In this document: one piece after another, positions 45,198 to 53,558 of the stretch | Position numbering within the stretch: the stretch's first letter is position 1 | How the letters are laid out: every line of letters begins with the position of its first letter | Assembly: GCF_028288465.1 (NCBI RefSeq) | Contig: NZ_JAQBNR010000053.1 | Span: forward strand, 62,001 to 126,000 | Direction of reading: 5' to 3' | Source of the DNA: Ferruginibacter sp. | GTDB taxonomy: Bacteria > Bacteroidota > Bacteroidia > Chitinophagales > Chitinophagaceae | Length of the DNA: 64,000 nucleotides | Program-made: the position numbers and the translations under genes | The notes under the pieces: model-generated | The model's input: the letters and a program-made list of their open reading frames with translations, nothing else | Told to the model about the DNA's origin: nothing | Database searches by the model: none

Positions 45198-46190
45198 ATG
45201 GCATTCGAAAATTTCCCTCCATCAGAATCACCACAATCTACTCCTCCAAGAGAGCAGAAAAAAGATTGGCGCACGCTTTTATCTATTCCGTTGATTATTG
45301 CACTACTTGGTACCTGGGGCTATATCATTTGGGATAAGAGTAAAACAAAAGATGAGATTCAAAAAAAAGATGTGCAGTATGCATCGGTAGTTACAGAAAA
45401 AGATACACTGCAAAGCCAGCTTGAAGAAGCGACTATGCGCTACGATATTTTAAAGACCACGAATGCAAAAAACGACAGTACCATTACTGCAAAAGACAGG
45501 GAGATTGCCGCAAAAAAGGCACAAATACAGGGTATTCTTTCCAAGCAACATGCTACTGCAGCGGAATTGAAACAGGCTAAAGAATTAATAGCCTCACTCA
45601 ATACTGATATTGCGGATTACAAAGTACAGATAGAAACATTGAAAGGAGAAAATGCGGTATTGACTCAGGAAAAAGAGGTGGTGACACAGGAAAGAAATAA
45701 AGTAAAGCAGGATTATGATTCAGCAAAAAATGTAATCAAGGCAAGGGAAGACGTTATCGACGTTGGTTCAACCTTACATGCAGCCAACTTCTCAATTGTG
45801 GGAATAGATGACAAGGGAAATGGTAAGGAAAAAGAAACAACCAAAGCAAAAAAAGTAGATAAAATCCGCATTGCCTTTGACCTCGATGAAAACAGGATTG
45901 CCACTTCCGGTCCGAAAGATTTGTACATCCTTGTTACCGCACCTGACGGTAAACCTGTATCAGTTGAAGCGCTTGGTTCAGGAGTATTCACTACCAGGGA
46001 AGGAGAACAAAAAACTTACACACAAAAAGTTAGTGTAAATTATAACCAGGGGGAAAAACAGCGGGTTAGTTTTGACTGGAAACAAAACTCGCCGTACATA
46101 ACCGGGGATTACAAAATTGAAGTTTATCACAACGGTTTTAAAATTGGCGAAGGCACACGACACTTTAAAAAAGGTGGCTTATTCGGTTAG
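45198..46190 (+). CDS. Membrane-anchored coiled-coil protein
   Basis: A 330-residue protein with a cytoplasmic Pro/Ser-rich start, one membrane helix (about residues 28-46, LLSIPLIIALLGTWGYIIW), a long coiled coil (about 50-190, heptads with Lys/Glu), and a C-terminal beta-rich domain (about 205-330) ending in a GFKIGEGTRHFKKGGLF sequence. The layout suggests an envelope spacer with a periplasmic head. I recognise no enzymatic motif. A clear terminator follows. Start ATG 45198 follows a long AT-rich leader. Confidence 0.85.
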   Translation: MAFENFPPSESPQSTPPREQKKDWRTLLSIPLIIALLGTWGYIIWDKSKTKDEIQKKDVQYASVVTEKDTLQSQLEEATMRYDILKTTNAKNDSTITAKDREIAAKKAQIQGILSKQHATAAELKQAKELIASLNTDIADYKVQIETLKGENAVLTQEKEVVTQERNKVKQDYDSAKNVIKAREDVIDVGSTLHAANFSIVGIDDKGNGKEKETTKAKKVDKIRIAFDLDENRIATSGPKDLYILVTAPDGKPVSVEALGSGVFTTREGEQKTYTQKVSVNYNQGEKQRVSFDWKQNSPYITGDYKIEVYHNGFKIGEGTRHFKKGGLFG

Positions 46191-46209
46191 CACTTGTAAC
46201 ACATTCAGT

Positions 46210-46240
46210 AAAAGTCCCGGAGGTTTTCCGGGACTTTTTT
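46210..46240 (+). terminator. Rho-independent terminator
   Basis: AAAAGTCCCGGA pairs with TCCGGGACTTTT, with a five-base loop and extra T residues. It ends the coiled-coil gene's transcript. Confidence 0.9.
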
Positions 46241-46306
46241 ATGTTGATTAATTTGAAAACCGCTTCTGATTTCAAGGAGCCTGGCTGACGTAGTTTTTAG
46301 CGGTTA

Positions 46307-46741
46307 TTACCCGTTGTTTTTAGGGTCAAAGTCCACCATCCATTCAATACCATATTTGTCTCTAAAACAACCGAAATAGGAACCCCAGGGACTATCACCA
46401 ATAGGCCCCTCGATTTGTCCTCCTACAGACAGCCCATTAAACAATTGATCCGCTTCTTCTTTGCTCTCTGCGGTTATTACAATTTTGCTTCTGTTCTCAT
46501 TTTCATTTGTTTTTCCCATAAATTCCGGTACATCATTTCCCATCAACATATCAGTTTTACCAATAGTCAGGGCAATATGCATAATTTTATTTTCTTCCTT
46601 TTCTGCAACCTTAAAGTCAGCACTTGCCAGGTCTTTGAAACGGATAATCTTTACAAACTCTCCGCCAAATACTGATTTGTAAAAGGTAAATGCTTCTTCG
46701 GCGTTTCCGTTGAAGTTCATGTGAGGATTGATACGTGCCAT
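46307..46741 (-). CDS. VOC-family (PhnB-like) protein
   Basis: A 144-residue glyoxalase-fold protein of the PhnB/YjdN type: PHMNFNGNAEEAFTFYKSVFG at the start and GPIGDSPWGSYFGCFRDKYGIEW toward the end. The family binds metal or substrate between paired beta-alpha-beta units; this branch has no firm activity. It is the last gene of the string ArsR - AHSA1 - DUF1801 - VOC, all on the minus strand with short gaps. The set recurs in Bacteroidota and probably responds to a small molecule. Confidence 0.9.
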   Translation of the reverse strand: MARINPHMNFNGNAEEAFTFYKSVFGGEFVKIIRFKDLASADFKVAEKEENKIMHIALTIGKTDMLMGNDVPEFMGKTNENENRSKIVITAESKEEADQLFNGLSVGGQIEGPIGDSPWGSYFGCFRDKYGIEWMVDFDPKNNG

Positions 46742-46797
46742 AATTTTTAATTTTTGTATTGTTTAATTGTTATTAGAAGGCATTCTATTTTTTTAAA

Positions 46798-47244
46798 TCA
46801 TTTCGTCAGGTCATCCTTTTTATTCGTGGCCTCAACGCCATATAAAATTGAAGTTTCAAGTATGCCAGGGTTTATATCTTTCAGTGCTTTAAACCTGATG
46901 CAATACCCGGTGACGGTTGCCTTTCCTATTTTATTTGCATAGGTTTTGGCTAAGTACGTCTTATCCTCTATACCAAGAATGTATACAGAAATACCGGTTG
47001 TATTTGCACTTAAACCAATTTGATAAAATTCCCTGCTTGTACCATCAGCATATTTTATAATGTAAGATCCATATCCGATATTAGGATTAGAAACAGTTTT
47101 ATTTTCACTGTTTTTACCATCCAGGAACCATAATTTACATGCCGGCATTATTTGCAAAATACGGTGGTGCAGGGCTTCCATGTCACTGCGTTTTGGTTCA
47201 GGCAGGCTGGTAATATACTCCTTGATTTGTTGCTGTACGGTCAT
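46798..47244 (-). CDS. DUF1801 domain protein
   Basis: A 148-residue protein of the DUF1801/YdhG type. It shows the helical N-terminus YITSLPEPKRSDMEALHHRI, a core LWFLDGKNSENKTVSNPNIGYG and a typical C-terminal RFKALKDINPGILETSI. The family may bind small ligands; no activity is established. It lies between the AHSA1 gene (40-base gap) and the VOC gene and should be in the same transcript. Confidence 0.85.
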   Translation of the reverse strand: MTVQQQIKEYITSLPEPKRSDMEALHHRILQIMPACKLWFLDGKNSENKTVSNPNIGYGSYIIKYADGTSREFYQIGLSANTTGISVYILGIEDKTYLAKTYANKIGKATVTGYCIRFKALKDINPGILETSILYGVEATNKKDDLTK

Positions 47245-47284
47245 TTTAATGCATTGAAGTATTTGCGATTATTTTGTAATCCTG

Positions 47285-47782
47285 TCATTTTTGAGATAAC
47301 CTTGCCAACAGATTTTCCAGGTTGCTCAATGACATTTTCATTCCTTGTGTAAAGCCGTCCAATATCCTCTCTAACCTTTCAAGCGATTCATTGTAAATAG
47401 TGATGCTCACTTTTGTTGTACCATTTTGTTCGCTGAAAGTATGATCCCATTCAGATCCAGGTAATTCACGATTTTCAGCTGCATCTGCAAAAGCATTATA
47501 CATTTTAAAGTTGGTTTTAGGAGTAATGGAAGTGTATTCCTGAATTGCCCAACGCTCTTCTCCTTCAGGGCTTACCATTGCATAAAATCTTTTGCCGCCA
47601 ATTTTAAAATGCATGTATTTCGTTTTGCAGGTCCAGGGTTTAGGTGCCAACCATTGGTCAAGCAGTTCCTGTTTTGTAAAAGCATCCCACACCAGTGAAA
47701 GTTCAGCATCAAATTCCCTGGTGATGTATACCATTTTGGCTTTTTTGTCAACAGTAAAATCAAATAATAAGTTAGCGCTCAT
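47285..47782 (-). CDS. SRPBCC/AHSA1-domain protein
   Basis: A 165-residue START-like protein. It has the AHSA1 order: [28 protein letters not shown], then [15 protein letters not shown], and the C-terminal helix [18 protein letters not shown]. The fold makes a hydrophobic ligand pocket. Its first codon overlaps the ArsR gene's stop (ATGA), so it is translationally coupled. ArsR-AHSA1 pairs of this kind are frequent. Confidence 0.93.
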   Translation of the reverse strand: MSANLLFDFTVDKKAKMVYITREFDAELSLVWDAFTKQELLDQWLAPKPWTCKTKYMHFKIGGKRFYAMVSPEGEERWAIQEYTSITPKTNFKMYNAFADAAENRELPGSEWDHTFSEQNGTTKVSITIYNESLERLERILDGFTQGMKMSLSNLENLLARLSQK

Positions 47783-48099
47783 TTTTTCTGTTTTTTTATG
47801 GTTGATAATACGATATCAAGTTGATTAAAGCGGGTTTCCCAAAGCTTCCTGAATTGCTCAAGCCATTTATCTATTTCTTTCATTTTTTTAATTTCAAGTG
47901 AATAATAGATTTCCCTGCCCTGTTGTTCCTGCTTCACCAGTTCGCATTCTGTAAGTATCCGCAAATGCTTGGACACAGCTTGCCGGGTGGTATTGAAGTT
48001 TTCAGCAATGGCATTAGGCGTCATTGCCTGCAATGCTATTAAGGTAATTATTGCCCTCCTCGTTGGGTCGGCTATTGCCTGAAAAATATCTCGCCTCAT
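47779..48099 (-). CDS. ArsR/SmtB-family transcriptional regulator
   Basis: A 106-residue winged-helix protein: [47 protein letters not shown] as the recognition helix-turn-helix, and the wing [13 protein letters not shown]. No metal-binding Cys pair (as in ArsR's CVC) is seen, so it is likely to respond to another signal, perhaps through the AHSA1 protein encoded next. First gene of the four-gene minus-strand string; it ends by overlapping the AHSA1 start by four bases. Confidence 0.93.
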   Translation of the reverse strand: MRRDIFQAIADPTRRAIITLIALQAMTPNAIAENFNTTRQAVSKHLRILTECELVKQEQQGREIYYSLEIKKMKEIDKWLEQFRKLWETRFNQLDIVLSTIKKQKK

Positions 48100-48511
48100 G
48101 ATTTTAATTTTCTATTTACGCATCCAATCGGTTGCAAATATATGCGCAACTATTCGGTTTCTCAAGTGTTTTGATAAATATTTTTTTAGAGAAAAGTATA
48201 TGGAAAAATTTGTAAGCAAAATGGGACATTATGGTTACAAAATAAACTCAAACGCAGGGTCAAAGTCAATTTTGATTATATCAAATGTATGAATGCATTC
48301 GCCCTTGTAGATTCCATTACTAATTGTGGCTGGAATCCAATTGCGAAAAGTCCACTCGCCATTTATACAGGTGCTGTCCCATCGCCTGCTCCTGCAAATG
48401 GCGGTTTTTGACCCAATTTTTTTGACAACTCAACAATAGTTTGCTAACATCTATTTTTAATTCCTGTTTAATAGCAATTAGTGTTAAAAAATCAATTGAA
48501 TATTTGGTATG
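48100..48511. other. Intergenic stretch with ambiguous short frames
   Basis: About 410 bases between the ArsR gene and the decayed NTF2-like gene. Short frames on both strands around 48230-48460 each look slightly protein-like, but none has a start, ribosome site and sensible length together. The ArsR promoter must lie at the left edge. Confidence 0.4.
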
Positions 48512-48827
48512 TCAGGTCGATTCGTATATACTTCCTCCTTTAAAAATTAAATAAAAAATGGAGGTCTGTATAGCGATTTTGTACACGAATTCCGTGTTCT
48601 CCACCGTGTTGTCAGTAAACTGCACCTTTGAATTTTGTAACCATTCCCCTGCGCCTTTTTCTATCGAAGCCCTGCCAAGCACTATATTGTTACCACTGAA
48701 TATTTATAACGTCTGGGCTATGCAATCGCCCTTCCAAAGCTGCATCACCTTTTTCAAAAGCACTCCTGATGGCCACCGTCGCGTTTTCGAGGAATTGCTT
48801 TAAAGCCGCAGTACCCGTGATCTCTTG
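48512..48827 (-). pseudogene. Decayed NTF2-like (SnoaL/DUF4440-type) gene
   Basis: Two minus-strand frames join to a protein-like whole. The first (48827 to 48690) reads ALKQFLENATVAIRSAFEKG, then LEGRLHSPDVINI and a stop. The second, shifted by one base (48703 to 48512), reads SGNNIVLGRASIEKGAGEWL, then VQFTDNTVENTEFVYKIAI and a stop. The combined pattern (short helix, DVINI, GRASIEK, VENTEFVYKI) is that of the DUF4440/SnoaL-like NTF2 family, which is a small cone-shaped fold with ligand-binding or regulatory roles. No start codon is present and the usual C-terminal third is missing, so the gene is broken. Confidence 0.55.
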
Positions 48828-48970
48828 CTAAATGGCAGTGGCCGAACAACACACCATGATGAGTAATTAAAAAAACAGCTTCATACAAAAATGTTAACGC
48901 CACTTGTCCAACCGGACATTGCGTAAATTCACGATGAATGCCAAGGCAAAAAATGAAGACTGGTTTGCTT

Positions 48971-49525
48971 TTAAATAATGCTTTTAAAATTCCCAATTGA
49001 ATTTGTCAAATAGTAGTATAGTAAGTAAGGCTCTCTATTATCAGGTTCATTTGATTCTGTAAACGAAAGTTTCTTCAACAGCTTCAAAGAATCCTGGTTA
49101 TCCCTGTGAGAGAACGCTTCTATTTTTCGAACTTTAATTGTATTGAATGCATAGTCAATCACTTTTTCAACAGCCTCTTTCATTATGCCATGTCCCTGGA
49201 AGTTTGTCAACAATTCATAGCCAATTTCACACTGGTCATTTTCATCTGAAAAACTAAAAAGGCAAACTGTACCGATTAATGTGTCGCCGTCACGCATAGT
49301 AATTGCCCAATATAAGGAGTTGTTTTTGCTGATATTCTCATTCACCTTAGTTATGAAATTCCTTGCATCATCAATCGTTTTGCTTATTGGCCTGTCAAGG
49401 TATTTATTGATTTCGCTATCAGAACGCAAAGTTAAAATTTCCTGTTCATCATTAATCTCCAGTTGTCTGAGCACCAGCCTTTCTGTTGTCAAATTTGGAA
49501 AAGGCGTGAAAGATTTATTTAACAT
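48971..49525 (-). CDS. GNAT-family N-acetyltransferase (RimJ/RimL-like)
   Basis: A 184-residue acetyltransferase with LTTERLVLRQLEINDEQEIL at the start, the acetyl-CoA loop YELLTNFQGHGIMKEAVEKV (a variant of the Q/RxxGxG/A signature) and FSHRDNQDSLKLLKKLSF. This is the pattern of ribosomal-protein or small-molecule acetyltransferases that act on alpha-amino groups. Its 3' end is near the remnant NTF2-like gene. Substrate unknown. Confidence 0.92.
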   Translation of the reverse strand: MLNKSFTPFPNLTTERLVLRQLEINDEQEILTLRSDSEINKYLDRPISKTIDDARNFITKVNENISKNNSLYWAITMRDGDTLIGTVCLFSFSDENDQCEIGYELLTNFQGHGIMKEAVEKVIDYAFNTIKVRKIEAFSHRDNQDSLKLLKKLSFTESNEPDNREPYLLYYYLTNSIGNFKSII

Positions 49526-49659
49526 AGTGTTGAATTTTGCTTTTTAAATTGAAGGTTATCATAGACTGACGCTAACGTTCGATTGTATGAATACTCTCAG
49601 CCTCTCCAGATTTTTGATTTCGAAGAGATATAATTACAATGAAAATCTTACAACAAAAC

Positions 49660-50814
49660 TTATTCCTCTAATAGCAAATTACCCAGCTTGGTTTCCAATT
49701 TGCTTAAATCGCTATCCCCCTTTTCACCAACCCTGTTGTCATAAATTATTTTCCCATTCTTGTCTATCAGATAAATTCTTGGGATGGCGGTTAGGCCACC
49801 GTAATCATTAATTAACGTCGCATCATCATAGATATTAATCCAGTGCATGTTGTTGTCTTTTACAGCTTTTAAGTAAGTAGTGTATTGGGAGCTATAGGCG
49901 ATAGAAATTACTTCCAGACTTTTGGAATATTTATCATGCAACGCTCTTATTTCAGGCATTTCTGTTATACACGGTCCACACCAGGTGGCCCAGAAGGTCA
50001 GCAAAACCAATTTTTTTCCGCGAAATGAATAGAGCGAAACTTTATTACCGTCAATATCTTTTGCGTTGAAATCCGGCGCCATATTATTTACTTTGACAGT
50101 TAATTTACCTGCTAAATGTTTTTTTAAAAACCTACCTTCTTCACTGTTTTTAAATTTATCAGGAAATGTGCTGTTAAAAATCAACAGTATCGAATCCGGT
50201 GATTGGAGGTTTAGCAGGTTTCTTCTAAAGTAAACAAAGGCATAATACGAATTTCCATTTTTAAGGACATAATCAAAATTCTTTTTAAGAATCAGCAGAC
50301 CCAGCCGGGCATTTTCATTTTGTGCAGCTGTGTCACTACCGTGATAAATTTCTTTATCATGTTGCAAAACAAACGACCGCCGATTGCTCTCCTCTCTTGC
50401 ACTGTATGCTAACATCCTATCCTTTTCTTTTTTAAAATCAAATGCGTTAATAAGGTTATAATTTTGAAAAGGCGATTTACCTGCATCTCCTTTGTTCAAT
50501 ATTATTACAGCGGCCTTTTCTGTAACAAAAAAACGGTTTTCGAAATACTCTACCAGCAACCCCGGTTCAGGATAGGTAAGTTTGATCATTGCGTAATTTG
50601 AGTAGTAGACTCCTTTAATGTTAATTGCTAAGTTTTGGGTATCCTTAATCTCTATTAACTTTTGGGACTGGCCATCATCAACATAAATTTTTAACTGGCT
50701 AATACTTATCGCTCTATTTAGTTTAATTGTTACCTGGTAAGTTTTATGAGCGGAAACTGCTAAACTGGAGAGTACAAAAATAACTAACAACGGGGAAAAA
50801 AGTTTTACATGCAT
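49660..50814 (-). CDS. Secreted TlpA-like thiol-disulfide oxidoreductase
   Basis: A 384-residue protein with a signal peptide (residues 1-22, ending VSAHK). An N-terminal beta-rich domain of the DUF4369-like type (about 25-200) leads to a C-terminal TlpA/AhpC-TSA-type thioredoxin domain (about 240-384). The redox site is FWATWCGPCITEMPEI and the cis-Pro segment is LTAIPRIYLID. It reduces or rearranges disulfides in the periplasm, for example in cytochrome c maturation or on outer-membrane proteins. It lies 133 bases downstream of the TonB receptor on the same strand and may share its transcript. Confidence 0.93.
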   Translation of the reverse strand: MHVKLFSPLLVIFVLSSLAVSAHKTYQVTIKLNRAISISQLKIYVDDGQSQKLIEIKDTQNLAINIKGVYYSNYAMIKLTYPEPGLLVEYFENRFFVTEKAAVIILNKGDAGKSPFQNYNLINAFDFKKEKDRMLAYSAREESNRRSFVLQHDKEIYHGSDTAAQNENARLGLLILKKNFDYVLKNGNSYYAFVYFRRNLLNLQSPDSILLIFNSTFPDKFKNSEEGRFLKKHLAGKLTVKVNNMAPDFNAKDIDGNKVSLYSFRGKKLVLLTFWATWCGPCITEMPEIRALHDKYSKSLEVISIAYSSQYTTYLKAVKDNNMHWINIYDDATLINDYGGLTAIPRIYLIDKNGKIIYDNRVGEKGDSDLSKLETKLGNLLLEE

Positions 50815-50947
50815 TACCTGAAAGTTTTACATAACCGGTTTCTCACCAGTCCGGATTTACGAAGTCTTTGCACATGCAAATACTGTTAGGAAGAATTTGC
50901 AAAGTATGCGCTAAAATAACGCAATTGTATATAACACCAGCGTTCCA

Positions 50948-53194
50948 TCAAAAAAACACAGCGAGTTTTAACCTGGCGAAAAAAGGTGTGCCCGGCGTAA
51001 AATTAAGTTCGGTAGTGGCTGCGGTTTCATTTTGTAAACGGGAAGTGGTGGCAAACTGTGCTTCGTTCCATTGTGCGTTCAGCATGTTTTCTATTGCCAG
51101 TCCTATTTCATAAGTGGGTTTGGTATAATTGATGGAGGCATCGGCTAAAAAATAGCCTTTGGCTATGATGCTGTTGTCTTCATTGGCGGGTCGGTTTTTA
51201 ATATAGCGATAGGATATGCTGCCATTGAATCCCTTGCTGGCCTTGTAATACAGGCCGCCTGTACTGGTGGCTGTGGGCGCAAGCGGAATATAGTTTGCTC
51301 CCTTATCTAAACCTAGTGCCCTTGGTTTTGTAAAGTTGACATTGACATTGGCGAAAATATTGTTTGCCAGCTGATAGCGGGCAATCACGTCTACGCCTTT
51401 GCGCAGGGTTTTACCGGCAGGTTCAATATTGCCATCATCACCTACATATACAAACTCCTGGTTTAGTTTTAAATACCAGGCGGCGATGTTGAATAGCAAC
51501 TTTTTGTTGGGCTTTATAATTATACCCAGATCTGTTCCGTAAGCGGCAGGTAAAATTTCCTTTCCGTTATTGGCCACCACTACCCTTGTATCATTGCTAT
51601 GAAATCCCTTGCCAGTTTTTACGTACAGCTGCAAGGCGGCAGTGGCTGTGTACTGGATATTTATTTTAGGACTGAGGGTCATTTTTGATTGCCCTGGCTG
51701 TTGCAGATTGCTTAACTTGTTAAAATAATAAAAGTGAAAATAGTCTGCACGAAGCCCGGCATCTAAAAGCCATTTTCCTTCACTAAACTGCTGCTGCGTA
51801 AAGGCGAATCCGTTGGTTTCCTTTATATTTCCCAATTGAATGTTACTTAAAAATACACGTTTTACAACATGTGTTAGTTTACTATCCTGTGTGACATCAT
51901 ACCTTACACCTGCGCCGTATGTGGATTTCAGGCTAAACTTACCCAGCTGGTATTGGTGATTTAGCTTGGTCTGGTACCCGGCAAGGTTTCTTCTTTCGCC
52001 CTGGTTTATTTCGTCTCCCTTGACAGGATCATTTAAATAAAACGTAAAGTCAGAATAGAGGTCAAACAGATAGCGGCTGTAAAACAACTGGTTTTGCCAG
52101 TAAGCCCCGTTCGTAAAATGATGTATGAGCAGCAGGCTTGCATTGTACCGTTGCGTTTGGCCACCTTCGCTTGCATCAATACTTCCAAAACGATCAATCA
52201 AACCGTTCGCCACGGCTCTTTCAGGTACCTGGCCAGATGCGTTCCAGCCACTTGCAAAAGAAGACACGTTTGCAGTCAACTGTGTACGGTCGCTAAGGGC
52301 CAGATTGTACTTTCCAAAAATGTTGTAACGCTTAAAATGTTGCGGATTAATGGTGGGGCCATTCGTATAATTGACTTCGCAGACAATATAACCGCTCTGC
52401 CTGATTTTATCTTTTTTGATCAGATCGAGCATGGCTAATGCACGGTAAGTATTAAATCTGCCAGCTTCAACCTGTATCCTGCTGTTGGCTATATTATTAA
52501 ACGTACTGAATGCAACATAGCCGGCCGTGTTTAAATTACCATGATCAGCATAGTAAGGGCCGGTCCCAAAATCAATATTATTGATGGTTTCAGGGATGAT
52601 AAAATGTGCATCGGCGTACCCCTGCCCGTGTGCATGGCTTACCATGTTTGCCGGCAGGCCATCGACTGATACCTGCACGTCGGTGCCATGGTCGCAATCA
52701 AATCCCCGAAGAAATATTTGCTCGGCCTTTCCTCCACCGGCATGCTGCGCTACGAACAGGCCGGGCACAAGGCGCAACAATTCCTGCGTATTGCGTACCG
52801 GTTTAAGATCAAGATCTATCTTACTCAAAGTGCTGAATTTAGTGACGCTGTTATTTTGAAGTACCACTATATCTTTTAAATTAAGTACTGCATGCTCCAG
52901 TTCAATGGTGATATTTGCCTGGCTGCCTGTATGAACATGCTGGGATTTATAACCAACCAGAGAAACTGCCAGGCTATCATTTATATTTTTAAGGAATAGT
53001 ATGAAATTACCTGACTGGTCAGAACTTGTACTTGCACCATTACTCCCCAAATCTGCTATGGCGGCGTATCCGAGTGGCTGCATGGTGCCCGCATCCATTA
53101 TTCTTCCACTCACTTTTATTTGGCAAAAGGCTGCTTCGCTGGTGATACAACAAACAAAAAACAGGAAAGGAATGAAACAGCTGTTCTTCTTCAT
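50948..53194 (-). CDS. TonB-dependent outer-membrane receptor
   Basis: A 748-residue receptor with a signal peptide (ending AAFCQ), a carboxypeptidase-regulatory-like beta domain (about 26-105: ISVSGRIMDAGT-type VSGRIMDAGTMQPLGYAAI), a TonB-box-like LKDIVVLQ, a plug (NTQELLRLVPGLFV, QIFLRGFDCDHGTDV) and a 22-strand barrel ending in the aromatic LAVFF. The plug carries a His-rich stretch, VSHAHGQGYADAHFIIPET. It has no SusD partner, so it is not a typical glycan PUL, and metal, cofactor or peptide transport is more likely. Divergent from the DUF4331-TPR-HupE operon with a 364-base shared gap. ATG 53194 preferred over a GTG two codons upstream. Confidence 0.95.
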   Translation of the reverse strand: MKKNSCFIPFLFFVCCITSEAAFCQIKVSGRIMDAGTMQPLGYAAIADLGSNGASTSSDQSGNFILFLKNINDSLAVSLVGYKSQHVHTGSQANITIELEHAVLNLKDIVVLQNNSVTKFSTLSKIDLDLKPVRNTQELLRLVPGLFVAQHAGGGKAEQIFLRGFDCDHGTDVQVSVDGLPANMVSHAHGQGYADAHFIIPETINNIDFGTGPYYADHGNLNTAGYVAFSTFNNIANSRIQVEAGRFNTYRALAMLDLIKKDKIRQSGYIVCEVNYTNGPTINPQHFKRYNIFGKYNLALSDRTQLTANVSSFASGWNASGQVPERAVANGLIDRFGSIDASEGGQTQRYNASLLLIHHFTNGAYWQNQLFYSRYLFDLYSDFTFYLNDPVKGDEINQGERRNLAGYQTKLNHQYQLGKFSLKSTYGAGVRYDVTQDSKLTHVVKRVFLSNIQLGNIKETNGFAFTQQQFSEGKWLLDAGLRADYFHFYYFNKLSNLQQPGQSKMTLSPKINIQYTATAALQLYVKTGKGFHSNDTRVVVANNGKEILPAAYGTDLGIIIKPNKKLLFNIAAWYLKLNQEFVYVGDDGNIEPAGKTLRKGVDVIARYQLANNIFANVNVNFTKPRALGLDKGANYIPLAPTATSTGGLYYKASKGFNGSISYRYIKNRPANEDNSIIAKGYFLADASINYTKPTYEIGLAIENMLNAQWNEAQFATTSRLQNETAATTELNFTPGTPFFARLKLAVFF

Positions 53195-53509
53195 AAGCAC
53201 AATTTTAAGCCAGTCTTTTCATACTTACGTATACATTTTGTACAGGGATTTATTAATAGAGAACTATGTTTTCCATTTGCCAACGATACCCCTTTCATAA
53301 AAATCAACAGCGCCAAAAAAAAGTTCAAAAAATAAATAAAATGTTAAATCCAATATTTTATTAAACACGTACATACAATGAGCTCACCATTTTAAAGCCT
53401 CTACGAAAACAACAATCAATTATTAAGAAGAACTGCATGCCACGTTTGTACCCAATGTACATGCATCACTTTGTCACCTAATCCGCACACTTGCCAAACT
53501 TTTATTGCC

Positions 53510-53540
53510 TTGCTTCCCTGCATGCAGGAAATTATTTTTC
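53510..53540 (+). promoter_or_regulatory. Promoter of the DUF4331 operon with palindrome in the spacer
   Basis: A TTG (53510-53512) and a -7-like TATTTTTC (53533-53540; one change from TAnnTTTG) are 20 bases apart. Between them lies a perfect 12-bp palindrome, CCTGCATGCAGG (53517-53528), which is well placed for a repressor. The ATG follows 18 bases after the box. Confidence 0.5.
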
Positions 53541-53558
53541 AACAAAAAACTATTCATT

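Noticed and set aside
48558-48803. 81-residue plus-strand frame with ATG
   Set aside because: It lies opposite the NTF2-like remnant, whose minus-strand translations fit a family better, and has no domain of its own.
48754-48996. 80-residue minus-strand frame overlapping the NTF2-like remnant
   Set aside because: Out of phase with the protein-like frames, Cys/His/Phe-rich, and overlaps the GNAT gene end.
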